DNA from: Myxococcota bacterium
GTDB taxonomy: Bacteria; Myxococcota_A; Polyangia; JAAYKL01
Direction: 5' to 3'
DNA length: 54,673 nt
Assembly: GCA_030065855.1 (NCBI GenBank)
Contig: JASJCT010000024.1
Coordinates: 1-54,673, forward strand
The position numbers and the translations under genes are program-made. This document shows positions 36,400 through 46,298 of the stretch, piece by piece (within the stretch, counting starts at the first letter, position 1; each line of letters begins with the position of its first letter). Under the pieces are notes generated by a model that ran no database searches, was not told the origin of the DNA, and saw nothing but the letters and a program-made list of their open reading frames with translations.

Positions 36400-38004
36400 C
36401 TACTGGCCGCAGCTGCTGTTTTTGGATTCCAGCGCTTTGATTCTCTTATTTTGAGCGATAAGATGCAGTGTTAGCTCTTCTATTTTCTCAAGCAACCTGG
36501 TCTGGGTTTCTCCGATATTTTTACCAGATGCAGAGACTTCCTCTTGATTTGGAATATTGGGGAGATGGTGGTTTTCTTTGATGTACGCCTCTACATTTTC
36601 AAGGGACATAAGGTGATAGTCATCGTCAAAAACATAGTCGGCTGTGCCACCTTCGACCACGATTTCTTCTGCGGTCAGCTTTTTCGTTGAAATATCGCCC
36701 ATGAAGTTGGCGTTATCAGCTAAAACAGTGATCATATTTTGATAGACCGCAACTTGATTGATACCACCAGCTCTGAGGTGCAGTGAAGTCCCGTTCAGTG
36801 ATGTAGAACCGAGGTTGCTTTGCCTTAGTGCGTACTGTGTATCGATGTCGAGGTCCTCGTGACCAATTGACCACCAGTCCATATCAGAATCGAACACTGT
36901 TCTTCCAACAATTGAAGTACCAGTGGCGCCCCTATTGACCCAGATGCCACCGCCGGCAACCTCTAGTTTCGCGCCTGGTGCAGCATCCCCTGTGCCAATG
37001 CCAATATTTCCATTCCTATAGACCATCAATTTGGTCTGATTATTGATTCTAAGGCGGAGGTGTTTGTTATAAGCTGAATTTAGAAATGTTGATCCGTCAT
37101 GGTATTGTATTAGAGCGTATTCGGTTGTGTTGTTATTATCGAGATGTGCAAGGCCTGCGTAATCTGAAAATCCACTGATGTATCCCAATGCTGTCCTTCC
37201 CAAGTAGGAAGTCGTGTTGTTGTTATAATTGGCTCTAAGCGATCCGCGCACATCTAGCTTGCTTGCAGGGCTTGTCGTACCAATGCCAAGGTTTCCATTG
37301 GCCAGAAGTGTCATTTTATAGGCGTAGCCGCCTGAGCCGTTATAGGTCCTGAAATAAGTTTTGTCATTAGAGCCCATTGTTAGATAATTGTATCCGGTAT
37401 TGTTATAGTTGAAGTAGGTCGCACCGTGGCTCTGTCCTACCTTTAGGCTGGTAAAATCGCCACTCGTGGCTCGTTGTAAGCTAGGAAGGGCGTGGGCTTC
37501 GAACTGTTCCGGAACGTTCGCCTTTTTGCTTGTATCATCTGGGTGCTTTCTCGATGCTCTAATAGTGAATCGCCTCGGGTGACTGTCTTCTTTTAAAGCA
37601 ACACGTTTCAATGGTGAACGAGATACCTCACTCCCGGAGAACCCCTCGACGATTTTCGCGGCAGTTCCGTTGGGAACACTTACATTCTCGCCCTTAACCC
37701 AGATCTCGCATTCGCGTGGGTCGGTTTCCAAAGGCAGGCGTTCCAACGCCGCCTCTACTGTTTGGGCTGCCCCTTCCCAAGAGCGCGCATCGCCGGGTTC
37801 GGCAATCTCTGGATCTACGTAGCGAACGCAGGATGGTGTGATATTTTTTAAATCCTCTGCTGTATCAGAGTCATCATCTAATGCGCGGTCAGTGTCGATG
37901 TCTCCTTCTGGGTCGTACAAGCTCTGTTCGTCACATCCTGCGCAGAGCAAAACCCATACAAGAAACACACAAAGTAGCGGGGTTAAGTAGAAATTACGGT
38001 TCAT
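36400..38004 (-). CDS. Fibre-like lipoprotein with coiled-coil tail (cassette 1)
   Basis: 534 residues. Lipoprotein signal (VLLCAGC, Cys about residue 24), then a DUF1565-like N-terminal stub (CVRYVDPEIAEPGDARSWEGAA) that in other proteins begins a beta-helix. The middle consists of repeated tail-fibre-type units (LGIGTTSPASKLDVRG, IGIGTGDAAPGAKLEVAG). The conserved tail domain YVFDDDYHLMSLENVEAYIKENHHLPNIP (about 440-475) ends in a coiled coil (LLEKIEELTLHLIAQNKRIKALES). The pattern suggests an outer-membrane-anchored, probably trimeric fibre. GAGGAGG precedes the start. The paralogue is at 50316. Confidence 0.85.
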   Translation of the reverse strand: MNRNFYLTPLLCVFLVWVLLCAGCDEQSLYDPEGDIDTDRALDDDSDTAEDLKNITPSCVRYVDPEIAEPGDARSWEGAAQTVEAALERLPLETDPRECEIWVKGENVSVPNGTAAKIVEGFSGSEVSRSPLKRVALKEDSHPRRFTIRASRKHPDDTSKKANVPEQFEAHALPSLQRATSGDFTSLKVGQSHGATYFNYNNTGYNYLTMGSNDKTYFRTYNGSGGYAYKMTLLANGNLGIGTTSPASKLDVRGSLRANYNNNTTSYLGRTALGYISGFSDYAGLAHLDNNNTTEYALIQYHDGSTFLNSAYNKHLRLRINNQTKLMVYRNGNIGIGTGDAAPGAKLEVAGGGIWVNRGATGTSIVGRTVFDSDMDWWSIGHEDLDIDTQYALRQSNLGSTSLNGTSLHLRAGGINQVAVYQNMITVLADNANFMGDISTKKLTAEEIVVEGGTADYVFDDDYHLMSLENVEAYIKENHHLPNIPNQEEVSASGKNIGETQTRLLEKIEELTLHLIAQNKRIKALESKNSSCGQ

Positions 38005-38157
38005 TTTACATACCTCCTCTCGATAAATCGCTCGTCATCGAGCAGTGTCGCTCCTCCCCAAAAAACACGCGGAGCTGGTAAACAGGACTGAACATGCCAA
38101 GGGCATCTCTTGTTGGGAGGTTATAGGAGCTGCACATCCCGCACATCGGTAGGCAAT

Positions 38158-38212
38158 CCCTATTTTTTAGCCTGCTGTTCCCTATTTTTTAATTTGCTGT
38201 TCCCTATTTTTC
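38158..38212. repeat. 22-bp tandem repeat, two and a half copies
   Basis: CCCTATTTTTTAGCCTGCTGTT-type units at 38158-38179, 38180-38201 and a partial one to 38212, with three mismatches between the first two. It lies in the 317-bp gap between the fibre lipoprotein and the divergent cytochrome gene. The rest of that gap (38005-38321) shows nothing else recognisable. Confidence 0.7.
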
Positions 38213-38321
38213 ATGATCAAGGGGGAGACCGATACAAACGAAATCAGATCAGAACAGCGTGACTCAGCAGCCAAGCGCAGGTATGCTCAACAATCGTCAT
38301 CACCACAACGGAGGGTGCATC

Positions 38322-39401
38322 ATGAAACGAGCGTTCGTATTACTTGTCTTGGGGGGGGTCATTGTATGGGGTACACCGTATTGCGGTGGTTCAGTCCCGT
38401 CCCCGACCTTGCTGACCGAGCCTTTCCCGCCCAATCCAAGAGGAGCCCAGCTATATGAGAAATACTGTGCCCTGTGTCACGGCAAAAATGGAGAGGGGTA
38501 TATCGCTGATGAAGCGACCGCTTTGGCCAGTCAGGATTTTCTCACCGCAGTGTCGGACGAATACATCGCGGCCAATACCCTGCGCGGTCGACCAGGCACG
38601 CCCATGTCTGCTTGGGGGCGTGCATTCGGGGGTGCTTTGACCGATCAAGACGCTGCCGATTTGGTAGCCCACCTCCGAACGTGGCAGACCGAAGCCCCCA
38701 TCGACTTGAGCGGGATTGAGGTCAGCGGGCAGGCTATCGATGGTGCAGAACCGTATGCCATCCACTGTGAAACGTGCCATGGCAGCAAAGGCCAGGGGGG
38801 ATCGGCCATGACCTTGAACAATCCTGTGTTCAAAGAGACCGCCAGTGACGGTATGATTTGGTTTACTATCGAGCGGGGTCGCCGGCAGACAAAAATGAAA
38901 GGGTTCGGGGATAAACTCAGCAGCAGTGAAATCGACGACGTCGTCGCATTTGTCAAGGAGATGCCCCCTGCTCCGGCATTTTCCGATCTCAAAGCCAACA
39001 TACAGGCCGCTGGTCCCTCGACCGCTGCGGAGTCCCTGGTGCTCAATCCAGGCAACCCTCTGGCCCAGTTTAACCTTAAGGACAAGCGGTACGTTGCGGC
39101 CGAAGAGGTGCACATCGCCTACCAAAATAAACAATCGTTTGTCATCATCGACGCGCGACCCTACAGCGACTACCTGATCTCCCACATCGAAGGGGCGGTC
39201 TCCATGCCGTTTTACGACGTAGAAAAGCGATTAGGCGAATTGTCTAAAGATATTTGGATCATCACCTACTGCGGCTGTCCCCACGCCATTTCAGGCCAAG
39301 CCTTGGATGTGCTGCGGGCCAATGGCTACGAAAAATCGGGCGTGCTCGATGAAGGATTCTACGTCTGGTCCGAGCGGGGATATCCAGTGGTGGGTCCCTG
39401 A
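38322..39401 (+). CDS. Diheme cytochrome c fused to a rhodanese domain
   Basis: 359 residues from the ATG at 38322 (GGAGGG six bases ahead). Lipoprotein-type or cleavable signal (Cys at about residue 21). Two c-type heme motifs are CALCH (49-53) and CETCH (149-153), with candidate Met ligands near 95 and 192, giving two cytochrome-c domains. A C-terminal rhodanese-like domain (265-359) has active-site Cys near 317 (TYCGCPH). Periplasmic electron transfer is certain in outline. The rhodanese may carry sulfur or simply bind. It is a single gene, divergent from the fibre cassette. Confidence 0.9.
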   Translation: MKRAFVLLVLGGVIVWGTPYCGGSVPSPTLLTEPFPPNPRGAQLYEKYCALCHGKNGEGYIADEATALASQDFLTAVSDEYIAANTLRGRPGTPMSAWGRAFGGALTDQDAADLVAHLRTWQTEAPIDLSGIEVSGQAIDGAEPYAIHCETCHGSKGQGGSAMTLNNPVFKETASDGMIWFTIERGRRQTKMKGFGDKLSSSEIDDVVAFVKEMPPAPAFSDLKANIQAAGPSTAAESLVLNPGNPLAQFNLKDKRYVAAEEVHIAYQNKQSFVIIDARPYSDYLISHIEGAVSMPFYDVEKRLGELSKDIWIITYCGCPHAISGQALDVLRANGYEKSGVLDEGFYVWSERGYPVVGP

Positions 39402-39402
39402 G

Positions 39403-40902
39403 CTAATTCGAGTTCAAACGGGCAAAATGAAGGGTGGTGCTCCCAGGATCTTCAAACCACGCCCAGACGATGTCCCTGTTTTCGTGTTGACGCATGGGAT
39501 CGTCCCTGCGACCCCATTGAGCTATCAAAGTAATATCCACCGGCCCTTCGATGACGTTCCCCGAGGCATCTACCCGGGCGAGCTTATACGTCCGGCTAGA
39601 TGCCGGCTCTACCCAGCCCAGGACGTACTGTTCCCGGTGGTCGCCAGCTGGTTCCCAACGCGCTATGGTGGCGTCTGCCTCATTGATATCGGCCGTATCT
39701 GTCAACCAGACCACATCGCTCGCATTCAGGTCTGAATCAACGCTTGAAAAACCGATGTCCTGGTTCATGGTGCTTGGATTATAGGAGTTTTGGCCGGGCG
39801 TCATGGGGTTTTGGTGTGCATTGAATACCAGCTTCCAGCCGTTCGGAGCCAGTGCGGCACTGCCGATCTCGCCAGCTACATCGCCGTTGCATCCCGCGTC
39901 CACGTCCATCACTTTGCCATCCCTGTGATTGAGATAGATACCCCCTTGAGAGGAGGTGGTGAAATCGCCAGACGTTCCTGGATAGCAGTCAGTCACGCAC
40001 ACCGGTAGAAATTCACTCAGGGCTGCATTGAATCGGAGCAGGTTGCTCATACTGTGAGAGCATCCCCAGGACCACCCGGTGGACTCGGCTCCACTGGAGG
40101 CGTCCACCCATTTTAACGTATCCCCTTCGTGGCCCGAGTCGGAGTGTACGTGGTAGTAAGCCCCGTACGTGCTGTTGCCAAACTCCAAGCGGCTCTCTCC
40201 GATACCAAAATCAGTGGGATTGTTGTCTGAATTGACGAGCTCGGTTGTCCAGCCCGCAGTTCCGGAAAGGTCGAATTGCTTGACGAAAATTTGATCGTTG
40301 CTGTTATCCCATAGAAGCGCGGCAAAGGTATCGTTCGATTCAGCTGCAAGACCCCGACACTCATACCCCGCATCCAGTTCCAACGTGTCCACCAGTGCGT
40401 CTTCAGCATCCAGATGACTGACCCGTGGGGTTAACGTACTGCCGCTATCGGTTGTATAGCCCACCAATGTATGGCCGTCATTCAACGGCACCACAAAGAC
40501 CGGGGCCACGTGAAGCGATGACGTCCCCCAGATTCTCCAGTTGCGCACGCCTTCCTTAACACCCTCTGGAACTGGAATCTTTGCTACATCAAGCCTATCT
40601 ATAAGGGGTTTGTCCGTCTCGGTGTCAGAGTCAGAATCGGTGTCAGAGTCAGTATCGGTGTCAGTGTCAGAATCGCTATCAGTATCAGAATCCACATCTG
40701 TATCCGAGTCAGTATCAGCATCAGAATCTGTATCCGAGTCAGCATCAGCATCACTGTCCGAATCTCCATCAGTATCGCTATCAGTATCCCCATCAGTATC
40801 TGAAGATCCATCCGGATGCCTGTCTTCACTGCTGCATCCGGTCAAAAGTACGATGAATAGCACGGGGAATATAATCCCTAAACAGGCTCTGAAGTTATTC
40901 AT
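39403..40902 (-). CDS. SD-linker lipoprotein, unknown C-terminal domain
   Basis: 499 residues, AGGAGG ahead of the ATG. Lipobox LLTGC (Cys 23), then about 70 residues of Asp/Ser/Thr/Ala repeats (D-S-D-T type), then roughly 400 residues of beta-strand-rich sequence. Several segments repeat a blade-like pattern ([37 protein letters not shown]), so a propeller is possible. The linker would hold the folded part away from the outer membrane. No catalytic motif seen. The perfect hairpin CCGGC-AGC-GCCGG (40917-40929) lies just upstream of its ribosome-binding site. Confidence 0.78.
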   Translation of the reverse strand: MNNFRACLGIIFPVLFIVLLTGCSSEDRHPDGSSDTDGDTDSDTDGDSDSDADADSDTDSDADTDSDTDVDSDTDSDSDTDTDTDSDTDSDSDTETDKPLIDRLDVAKIPVPEGVKEGVRNWRIWGTSSLHVAPVFVVPLNDGHTLVGYTTDSGSTLTPRVSHLDAEDALVDTLELDAGYECRGLAAESNDTFAALLWDNSNDQIFVKQFDLSGTAGWTTELVNSDNNPTDFGIGESRLEFGNSTYGAYYHVHSDSGHEGDTLKWVDASSGAESTGWSWGCSHSMSNLLRFNAALSEFLPVCVTDCYPGTSGDFTTSSQGGIYLNHRDGKVMDVDAGCNGDVAGEIGSAALAPNGWKLVFNAHQNPMTPGQNSYNPSTMNQDIGFSSVDSDLNASDVVWLTDTADINEADATIARWEPAGDHREQYVLGWVEPASSRTYKLARVDASGNVIEGPVDITLIAQWGRRDDPMRQHENRDIVWAWFEDPGSTTLHFARLNSN

Positions 40903-41065
40903 GATGTCCTCCTAAGCCGGCAGCGCCGGAACCAAAATGGAGCGGCTATCTTTTTATCTCAATTTCTTTCCGCAGCATCCGAAACGCTTCCGCTTAAGAT
41001 ACTAAAGAACAAATTTTATCAAATTCTGAATGCGCTGCCACGATTTTTGGAGACCTTGCGTTTCC

Positions 41066-43444
41066 TCAGCGCTCCTGGGTGTCGCTTGTTTTTGAGCCGT
41101 AGTAAGACCCGCGATAGTAGTGGTAATACCCACCGCGTCGCGTGACCACGCCATTAATGATGAGACCCTTTACAATGTCCATTTGATCGAGGGCATTTCG
41201 GGCCAGTTTGAGATGTGCGCGGCGGCAGTACCTTGGCCGTACGACAAAAAGCACGGCGTCAGACATGCGTGATATGACGAGCGAGTCAGCCACTAAAAAA
41301 GGCGGTGTGTCGAGCAGAACATAGTCGTACTGTTCCCGCCAGCTGTCTACGAGCCCAGCGAGTTTTTGCGAGGCCAGCAGTCTCTGGGATTCCGGGGGCT
41401 CGTTGCCAGCGGGAATAAAATCCAGATCGTGCGTTTCATCGCGGTGGATTCGGATATCTGCCTGGCCCACCAAGTGATCTGACAGACCGGGCATTTGCGG
41501 CACCCCCCAGATCTTGTGCAGCCTGGGTCTTCTGAAATCAAGGTCCAAAACAAGCACGCGATGACCTGCCTTGGATAGGGCAATTGCTAGATTGGAAATG
41601 ATCGTAGATTTCCCTTCAGATGCCTCTGAAGATGTTACCTGCAACACGCGAAGGGGATCCTCGCCCACTTGGGCGAACTCCACATTCGTTCGAATGGTTC
41701 GAAATGCCTCAGCTGCAGGTCCCTTTGGTTTTTCCCAGATGACTTGGGCTGTCTGGTCGGTCCCACGGGTTGACCAGAGTGGACTGAGATCCGGCACGAC
41801 ACCATAGGTGGAAAGTCCAGAAAGTACTTTGGCCTCTTCTTCGTCGCGAATTTTTGGATCAATAGCACGCCGTACAAAGACAGCGAGTACGCCGAACAAG
41901 AGACCGAGAAACGCGGCCAGTAAGACAACGGTTTTGCGGTTGGGGCGACTCGCGCGGTGGGGGGTCGTTGCTGGATCGATGATCCGCTTGTCGGTTGTGG
42001 TCGATGCTTTGAGAATGCGCGTCTCTTCGAGTTTTGTCAGCAAGAACTGGTGCATCCCCTGGGTCACCTCGAGATTGCGTCGCAGGGCAGTCAAATTCCG
42101 TTCTTTTTCCGGGAATTCCTTCAAGGCGTCTTGAATGCTGCCGAGCTCTGTCAAAAGTGCTTTATGGCGCTCGCCAATGCGATTGCGCGAGGCTTTGATA
42201 AGATCGTGTACTTGCGCTCGCACCCGCTGGATCTCTTCGCCGATGCGTACGACCTGGGGATGGGCAGGTGTGACCTCAGCCAGAAGTGTCTCGCGTTTTA
42301 GCTCAAGCTCGTTGAGTGCACTGATGGCTTTGCCGAGGAGCGGGTCGTCGAACAAAAAGTCGCCGGTGAGTGCCGGCGATTCCCCACGTCGATTTGACCG
42401 GGCCATATTGCCTGCGATACTGCGGAGGAGATCCTCTTGGATTTTAACCTTGCGCATCTCGAACTCGAGCTCAGCTCCGTTTTTGATGAGCTCTTTGGCT
42501 TGTTCGGGCAGCATTATCGCGCCGTTTTCCTGGGCAAATGCTTGAATTCTCGCCTCGGCGTTGTTTAACTCAGCTGCCAGTGTTGCGATCTGCTGTTCAA
42601 TAAAAGAGGTAGATCGATCTGCCCGCAGGGTTCGCCAATCAAGGGCAAAGGACATATACGCGGCCATGATGGCATTGACCATATCACGGGCTACTGTGCG
42701 GTCTTCGTTTTCAAAAGAGATGCGTACCAGGTTTGTATCCCGACGGCCGCCCCCCACACTTTGAACGTCGAGGGCATTTAGGATTCCATCCACTGCAATA
42801 TCCCTTGGCACCAACAGGACGTCCATTGAGCCCGGAGAGAGAGCGCAGTGCTCAGCAAGGGAAAACGTCACCCCCTGCTGTTTGAAGGTACTGCCTGGCG
42901 TCACGGTTGCAGCGCCTGCTTCATTGCCCAGGGTGACGGTCAAGGTGCAGTTTTGGTCTACCACAAGGGTAGCGGCAATGGCAGATTCGACCCAATCTTC
43001 TATCGCTAGATGCCGGATGACCCGCCTGAGGGCAATGAGCTCGGGGGCCAGCGGCGATGCACCCTTGAGTGAAACATTCAAATTCGCGGTTATCCTGGGC
43101 AGAGGCTGGGCGATATTGAGGGACAGATGCTCAATTGCCTGTCCAATGATGCGGCGGCTTCTTAAGATTTCCACTTCTGTGTCTACTGGAGACGGCCGTC
43201 CACTCGTTATCTCCAATAGGGCCGCAGCATCGGTCGTTTCCGACGTAGACACTTGAATCACCCCTGACGCCGTATAGTGGGGGACGGCAAGGGTGAGATA
43301 GCTCACCGCGAAAAGCACGGAAAGGACAAATGGTATTGCCAGGGTTCGCCACTCATCGAGTAGGATTGTCAAGTATTCAAAAATCGAGATGCCGTCTTCG
43401 CCATCTGAATCGGTTGTGGGGATGTTGTGAGGGTAATCCGACAT
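41066..43444 (-). CDS. Wzc-type tyrosine kinase and chain-length regulator
   Basis: 792 residues from the ATG at 43444. N-terminal Wzz domain with a transmembrane helix near residues 35-55; central coiled coil (300-480); second transmembrane helix near 510. The BY-kinase domain follows with Walker A SSEASEGKST (about 605-614), Walker A' LVLDLDFRRPR and Walker B YDYVLLDTPP. The C-terminal tyrosine cluster GGYYHYYRGSYYG has six Tyr for autophosphorylation. It controls capsule/exopolysaccharide polymerisation and export together with the Wza-type protein, whose gene ends two bases upstream. Confidence 0.93.
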   Translation of the reverse strand: MSDYPHNIPTTDSDGEDGISIFEYLTILLDEWRTLAIPFVLSVLFAVSYLTLAVPHYTASGVIQVSTSETTDAAALLEITSGRPSPVDTEVEILRSRRIIGQAIEHLSLNIAQPLPRITANLNVSLKGASPLAPELIALRRVIRHLAIEDWVESAIAATLVVDQNCTLTVTLGNEAGAATVTPGSTFKQQGVTFSLAEHCALSPGSMDVLLVPRDIAVDGILNALDVQSVGGGRRDTNLVRISFENEDRTVARDMVNAIMAAYMSFALDWRTLRADRSTSFIEQQIATLAAELNNAEARIQAFAQENGAIMLPEQAKELIKNGAELEFEMRKVKIQEDLLRSIAGNMARSNRRGESPALTGDFLFDDPLLGKAISALNELELKRETLLAEVTPAHPQVVRIGEEIQRVRAQVHDLIKASRNRIGERHKALLTELGSIQDALKEFPEKERNLTALRRNLEVTQGMHQFLLTKLEETRILKASTTTDKRIIDPATTPHRASRPNRKTVVLLAAFLGLLFGVLAVFVRRAIDPKIRDEEEAKVLSGLSTYGVVPDLSPLWSTRGTDQTAQVIWEKPKGPAAEAFRTIRTNVEFAQVGEDPLRVLQVTSSEASEGKSTIISNLAIALSKAGHRVLVLDLDFRRPRLHKIWGVPQMPGLSDHLVGQADIRIHRDETHDLDFIPAGNEPPESQRLLASQKLAGLVDSWREQYDYVLLDTPPFLVADSLVISRMSDAVLFVVRPRYCRRAHLKLARNALDQMDIVKGLIINGVVTRRGGYYHYYRGSYYGSKTSDTQER

Positions 43445-43446
43445 GT

Positions 43447-44514
43447 TCAATCCGCAAGTCTATCGTAGATGGCGGTTGCCGCATCAGCAGCCTGCAAAAA
43501 GGGCAATATCTGCTGCATGTACCGACTCGCCGTGGTGAGGGATGTGGGCTGAACAAAGATCCGGTCCCCGGGTTCGAGGAAGATCCGGTCGCCGTTTGCA
43601 AGGACCATCTCGTAATCTAAGGTGTATACAACCGGCTCCTGCCAACTGCCTCGAATGAGCTTGATGCTGCCTTTGTCCGCATCAACGTGCAGAATGCCGC
43701 CTGCTTCTGCCAGTGCCTGGGCCAGACTGAGCCGGGCATTTGGAATTTGGACAGACCTGGGATCCCGTACTTCCCCGAGTACGTAGACGCGCTGATCCTG
43801 GGCCGAAGGGACATAGACCAAGTCCTGGTGGCGCATGAAGATATTGCGGCTCGTGTCACCGCGAAGGAGTAAATCCGCGAGGTTGATGGGCAAGAGTCGG
43901 CGGTCTCTCACGACGTACGCGCGCTCCAAGCTACCTTCGGGATTCACACCTCCGGCAAGGCCGATGGCCTCCAGCAGGGATGTGTCCCCATCCACTGGAA
44001 ATGCGCCAGGGGATTTGACTTCTCCCAAAATATAGAATTTCTGTGATTCGTACTGTAGTACATCCACAACGAATTGGGGATCATTAATGTAAGTCTTGAG
44101 ATGGTCGCGCAAAATATCGTGGAACGCCTCAACCGTAAAGCCCACTGCTTGCACTTTTCCCACAATCGGCAAATAAATGTTGCCGTCCTTTTTTACGACA
44201 GTGCCCACGATGCCCCGGTTAAAGTCCCGGGTCGAAGAGACCTCTTCATGGCCCAAAACACTGATGTTTAGGACATCGTTCGGGCCAATGCGGTAGGTGT
44301 CCTTTTGTGGGTGCAGTGTGGTTTCGATTTTTTCAACCATCAGCGATTGAGACGCCAGGGGAACATTTTCCGGTGTTTTTGTCGGCGATAAGAGATCTTC
44401 CACATCCCCTTCCTTGATGTTTCGCGTCGCATTTCCACAAGCCAGCACCAGGGCTGCTTGGATCATCAACATGCACCTCAAATTCCGAGGCCCCACTGGA
44501 ACATCTTTCATCAT
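43447..44514 (-). CDS. Wza-type polysaccharide export outer-membrane protein
   Basis: About 355 residues if started at the ATG at 44514; a longer frame begins at 44601, and the start is uncertain because no site has a good ribosome-binding sequence except one too close to its own ATG at 44473. Lipobox LVLAC. The poly-export domain is clear (YRIGPNDVLNISVLGHEEVS, VKKDGNIYLPIVGKVQAVG), followed by SLBB-type repeats (YILGEVKSPGAFPVDGDTSLLEAI, VYVLGEVRDPRSVQIP). It forms the outer-membrane channel working with Wzc. It lies upstream of wzc in the same transcript. Confidence 0.88.
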   Translation of the reverse strand: MMKDVPVGPRNLRCMLMIQAALVLACGNATRNIKEGDVEDLLSPTKTPENVPLASQSLMVEKIETTLHPQKDTYRIGPNDVLNISVLGHEEVSSTRDFNRGIVGTVVKKDGNIYLPIVGKVQAVGFTVEAFHDILRDHLKTYINDPQFVVDVLQYESQKFYILGEVKSPGAFPVDGDTSLLEAIGLAGGVNPEGSLERAYVVRDRRLLPINLADLLLRGDTSRNIFMRHQDLVYVPSAQDQRVYVLGEVRDPRSVQIPNARLSLAQALAEAGGILHVDADKGSIKLIRGSWQEPVVYTLDYEMVLANGDRIFLEPGDRIFVQPTSLTTASRYMQQILPFLQAADAATAIYDRLAD

Positions 44515-44610
44515 CGTGCGCTTACTATACCCTAAGGCCACATCCCTGCAATGGCTTAACGCGGCCCATCCCATCTGTGTGCGTCCTTTATTGTGAACCA
44601 ATGTCGGCGG

Positions 44611-45195
44611 TTATGGCATCTGTGCCAGGATCTCCTTGGCCCAGGAGGGGAGGGGAGCGATCAAAATTGATTTTCGGCCCCTGGCCACTTGCGCGACGGG
44701 CAAGTAGGGATTTTCAGTGGACGAGTTGTCCAACAACTTGGCCTCGTCCACCAGATTCAACACAGTGGCGATGTGATTCACAGTGCGCGGCAGCCGGGTG
44801 TAAATTTTTTCCCGAGGCACCGAGAGCCCTCCCTTGCTGACCCGTTGCCATACCCGGGCTTCGTTGAGCTGGGGGGTCGACAGGTGGATGTAGACCAGGA
44901 TGACGTGGTACCCTCGCGCCTTGGCCCGGGCAGTAAAATCCACTTTTGATGGATGGCTGAATACGGTTGCAAAGCAGAACGAGACGCCTTGTTCCAATAG
45001 CTCGTTGCGAAACCGTTCGGCGATGGTAGCGGCCTGGTATCCTACGTTAGGGCCTTGGTGGGGATCGATTCTCTTAGCGATCAGATCGGCATTGATGAAG
45101 AGAATGCCCGTTGGTTTTAAAAACAGCTCGTAGAACGTGGATTTGCCCGAGCCATTGCCACCTGCGAGCAGCCACAGCTGTTTTTTCGGGCTCAT
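44611..45195 (-). CDS. Zeta-toxin-family kinase (toxin of TA module 1)
   Basis: 194 residues. P-loop GGNGSGKST (12-20), FINADLIAKRIDP, and the zeta-like substrate loop KGGLSVPREKIYTRLPRTV. Family members phosphorylate UDP-N-acetylglucosamine and so poison cell-wall synthesis. Its start overlaps the antitoxin stop (ATGA), the usual coupled arrangement. It shares fewer features with PezT-type zeta toxins than with chromosomal ones. Confidence 0.85.
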   Translation of the reverse strand: MSPKKQLWLLAGGNGSGKSTFYELFLKPTGILFINADLIAKRIDPHQGPNVGYQAATIAERFRNELLEQGVSFCFATVFSHPSKVDFTARAKARGYHVILVYIHLSTPQLNEARVWQRVSKGGLSVPREKIYTRLPRTVNHIATVLNLVDEAKLLDNSSTENPYLPVAQVARGRKSILIAPLPSWAKEILAQMP

Positions 45196-45590
45196 TGGAT
45201 GACGGTGAATATACCGTCGATAAATTGACCGGTCAGGCGTTCACCAGTGGCGGTGTCGACCCGGTCGAGCAGACCGGGATTGGTGCGACTGGCCTCAAAG
45301 TAGACCGCCGCGTCGGTGACCCGCTTGCTCAAGGCGCCGCTATTGCGCGCGCGTTCCAGCTTGTCAAATACTTCGAGAGGGTCGATTGGTGGGGAAGAGA
45401 CCGGTGTGACCGTGACCTTTTTCAGGCCCTGTACGATGGCCAATACATCGGTGATATCGATCACCTGCTCCACGGCCTGGCCTAGCTCGGCCCAGTATTC
45501 GATCTGTTTGGGAACCGATCGTTTCTGTAGTTTGCCTTCTTGCTCAGCAGCCATTACTAGGTCTGCATCAAGTCTAACTGGACTGGCCAT
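45192..45590 (-). CDS. ParD-like antitoxin of TA module 1
   Basis: 132 residues from the ATG at 45590, with a strong AGGAGGTACC ahead; the longer frame to 45617 is not needed. N-terminal ParD-like motif PVRLDADLVMAAEQEGKLQKRSVPKQIEYWAELGQAVE, a ribbon-helix-helix type DNA-binding start. The C-terminal half probably wraps the toxin. It would bind the palindrome at 45614-45641 to autoregulate the operon. Confidence 0.82.
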   Translation of the reverse strand: MASPVRLDADLVMAAEQEGKLQKRSVPKQIEYWAELGQAVEQVIDITDVLAIVQGLKKVTVTPVSSPPIDPLEVFDKLERARNSGALSKRVTDAAVYFEASRTNPGLLDRVDTATGERLTGQFIDGIFTVIQ

Positions 45591-45613
45591 GGTACCTCCT
45601 GGGTGCCACTGTA

Positions 45614-45641
45614 GCACTTTGCTATAAATGTAGCAAAGTGC
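45614..45641. promoter_or_regulatory. Perfect palindrome upstream of TA module 1 (operator)
   Basis: GCACTTTGCTA (45614-45624) and TAGCAAAGTGC (45631-45641), 11-bp arms, six-base spacer, 24-51 bases upstream of the antitoxin start. The position is that of an autoregulatory operator. Confidence 0.75.
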
Positions 45642-45662
45642 AGCGAATAAGCAAGCCCAAAG

Positions 45663-46034
45663 TTATGCTATCTTGCATTCGTACTGTTTAAACGCCTCAT
45701 CATCAGTCATCAGGTACAGGTGATCAGTGATTGCCTGAGCGATGAGCATTCGGTCAAATGGATCTCGGTGATGCAGTGGCAGGGTGCCGAGGGTGATAGC
45801 GTGGGGACAACTAAAGTCGATCAGTTCGAAGCCGCTTTTTTTAGCCCCATCCAATGGATCAAAATTTACGGTCAATTTGCCCACGGACGCTTTGATCATC
45901 AACTCGGCCATCGAAATGACACTGACATAAACGGTATTTGTCGGCATTTCGAGGGCCTCGCGGCGTTCAGCACTCAGTCTGGAAACATTCCCCAAGGCCC
46001 AGAGAAAAATGTGCGTATCGATCAAGATTTTCAT
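45663..46034 (-). CDS. PIN-domain toxin (VapC-type) of TA module 2
   Basis: 123 residues. PIN ribonuclease fold with conserved acidic residues: ILIDTHIFLWAL (Asp6), SMAELMIK (Glu44), RDPFDRMLIAQA and LMTDDEAF. Overlaps the antitoxin by four bases (ATGA). Single-strand RNA endonuclease by family. Confidence 0.92.
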   Translation of the reverse strand: MKILIDTHIFLWALGNVSRLSAERREALEMPTNTVYVSVISMAELMIKASVGKLTVNFDPLDGAKKSGFELIDFSCPHAITLGTLPLHHRDPFDRMLIAQAITDHLYLMTDDEAFKQYECKIA

Positions 46035-46276
46035 CGTTGCGCTTCATCAGGGCCGTAGAACATCTCATTAATTTCGGCATCCTCGCCAATCAGGTCATCT
46101 GGGATGTCTATTTTTCCTTCGAGAAGCCCTAGGGTACGCTTGCCTTCGGGAAGGTGTTTGACCAGTTCGACCAGCGGTAGATTATTTTTAGCAATGACAA
46201 CGCGCTCGCCATGGTGAACCAAATTGACCAATTTGGACAAATTGGTTTTTGCCTCTGATATATTAACGATAACCAT
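46031..46276 (-). CDS. Phd/YefM-type antitoxin of TA module 2
   Basis: 81 residues. N-terminal Phd/YefM DNA-binding fold (VNISEAKTNLSKLVNLVHHGERVVIAKN), followed by an acidic C-terminal tail (GEDAEINEMFYGPDEAQR) that would bind the VapC-like toxin. No strong ribosome-binding site. The palindromic operator lies at 46299-46322. A 50-bp duplication starts upstream. Confidence 0.9.
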   Translation of the reverse strand: MVIVNISEAKTNLSKLVNLVHHGERVVIAKNNLPLVELVKHLPEGKRTLGLLEGKIDIPDDLIGEDAEINEMFYGPDEAQR

Positions 46277-46298
46277 TGTCTATACCTATACCTCTTTA

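Noticed and set aside
40541..40915. Plus-strand Ser/Val-rich open frame
   Set aside because: Complement of the SD linker of the lipoprotein at 39403-40902.
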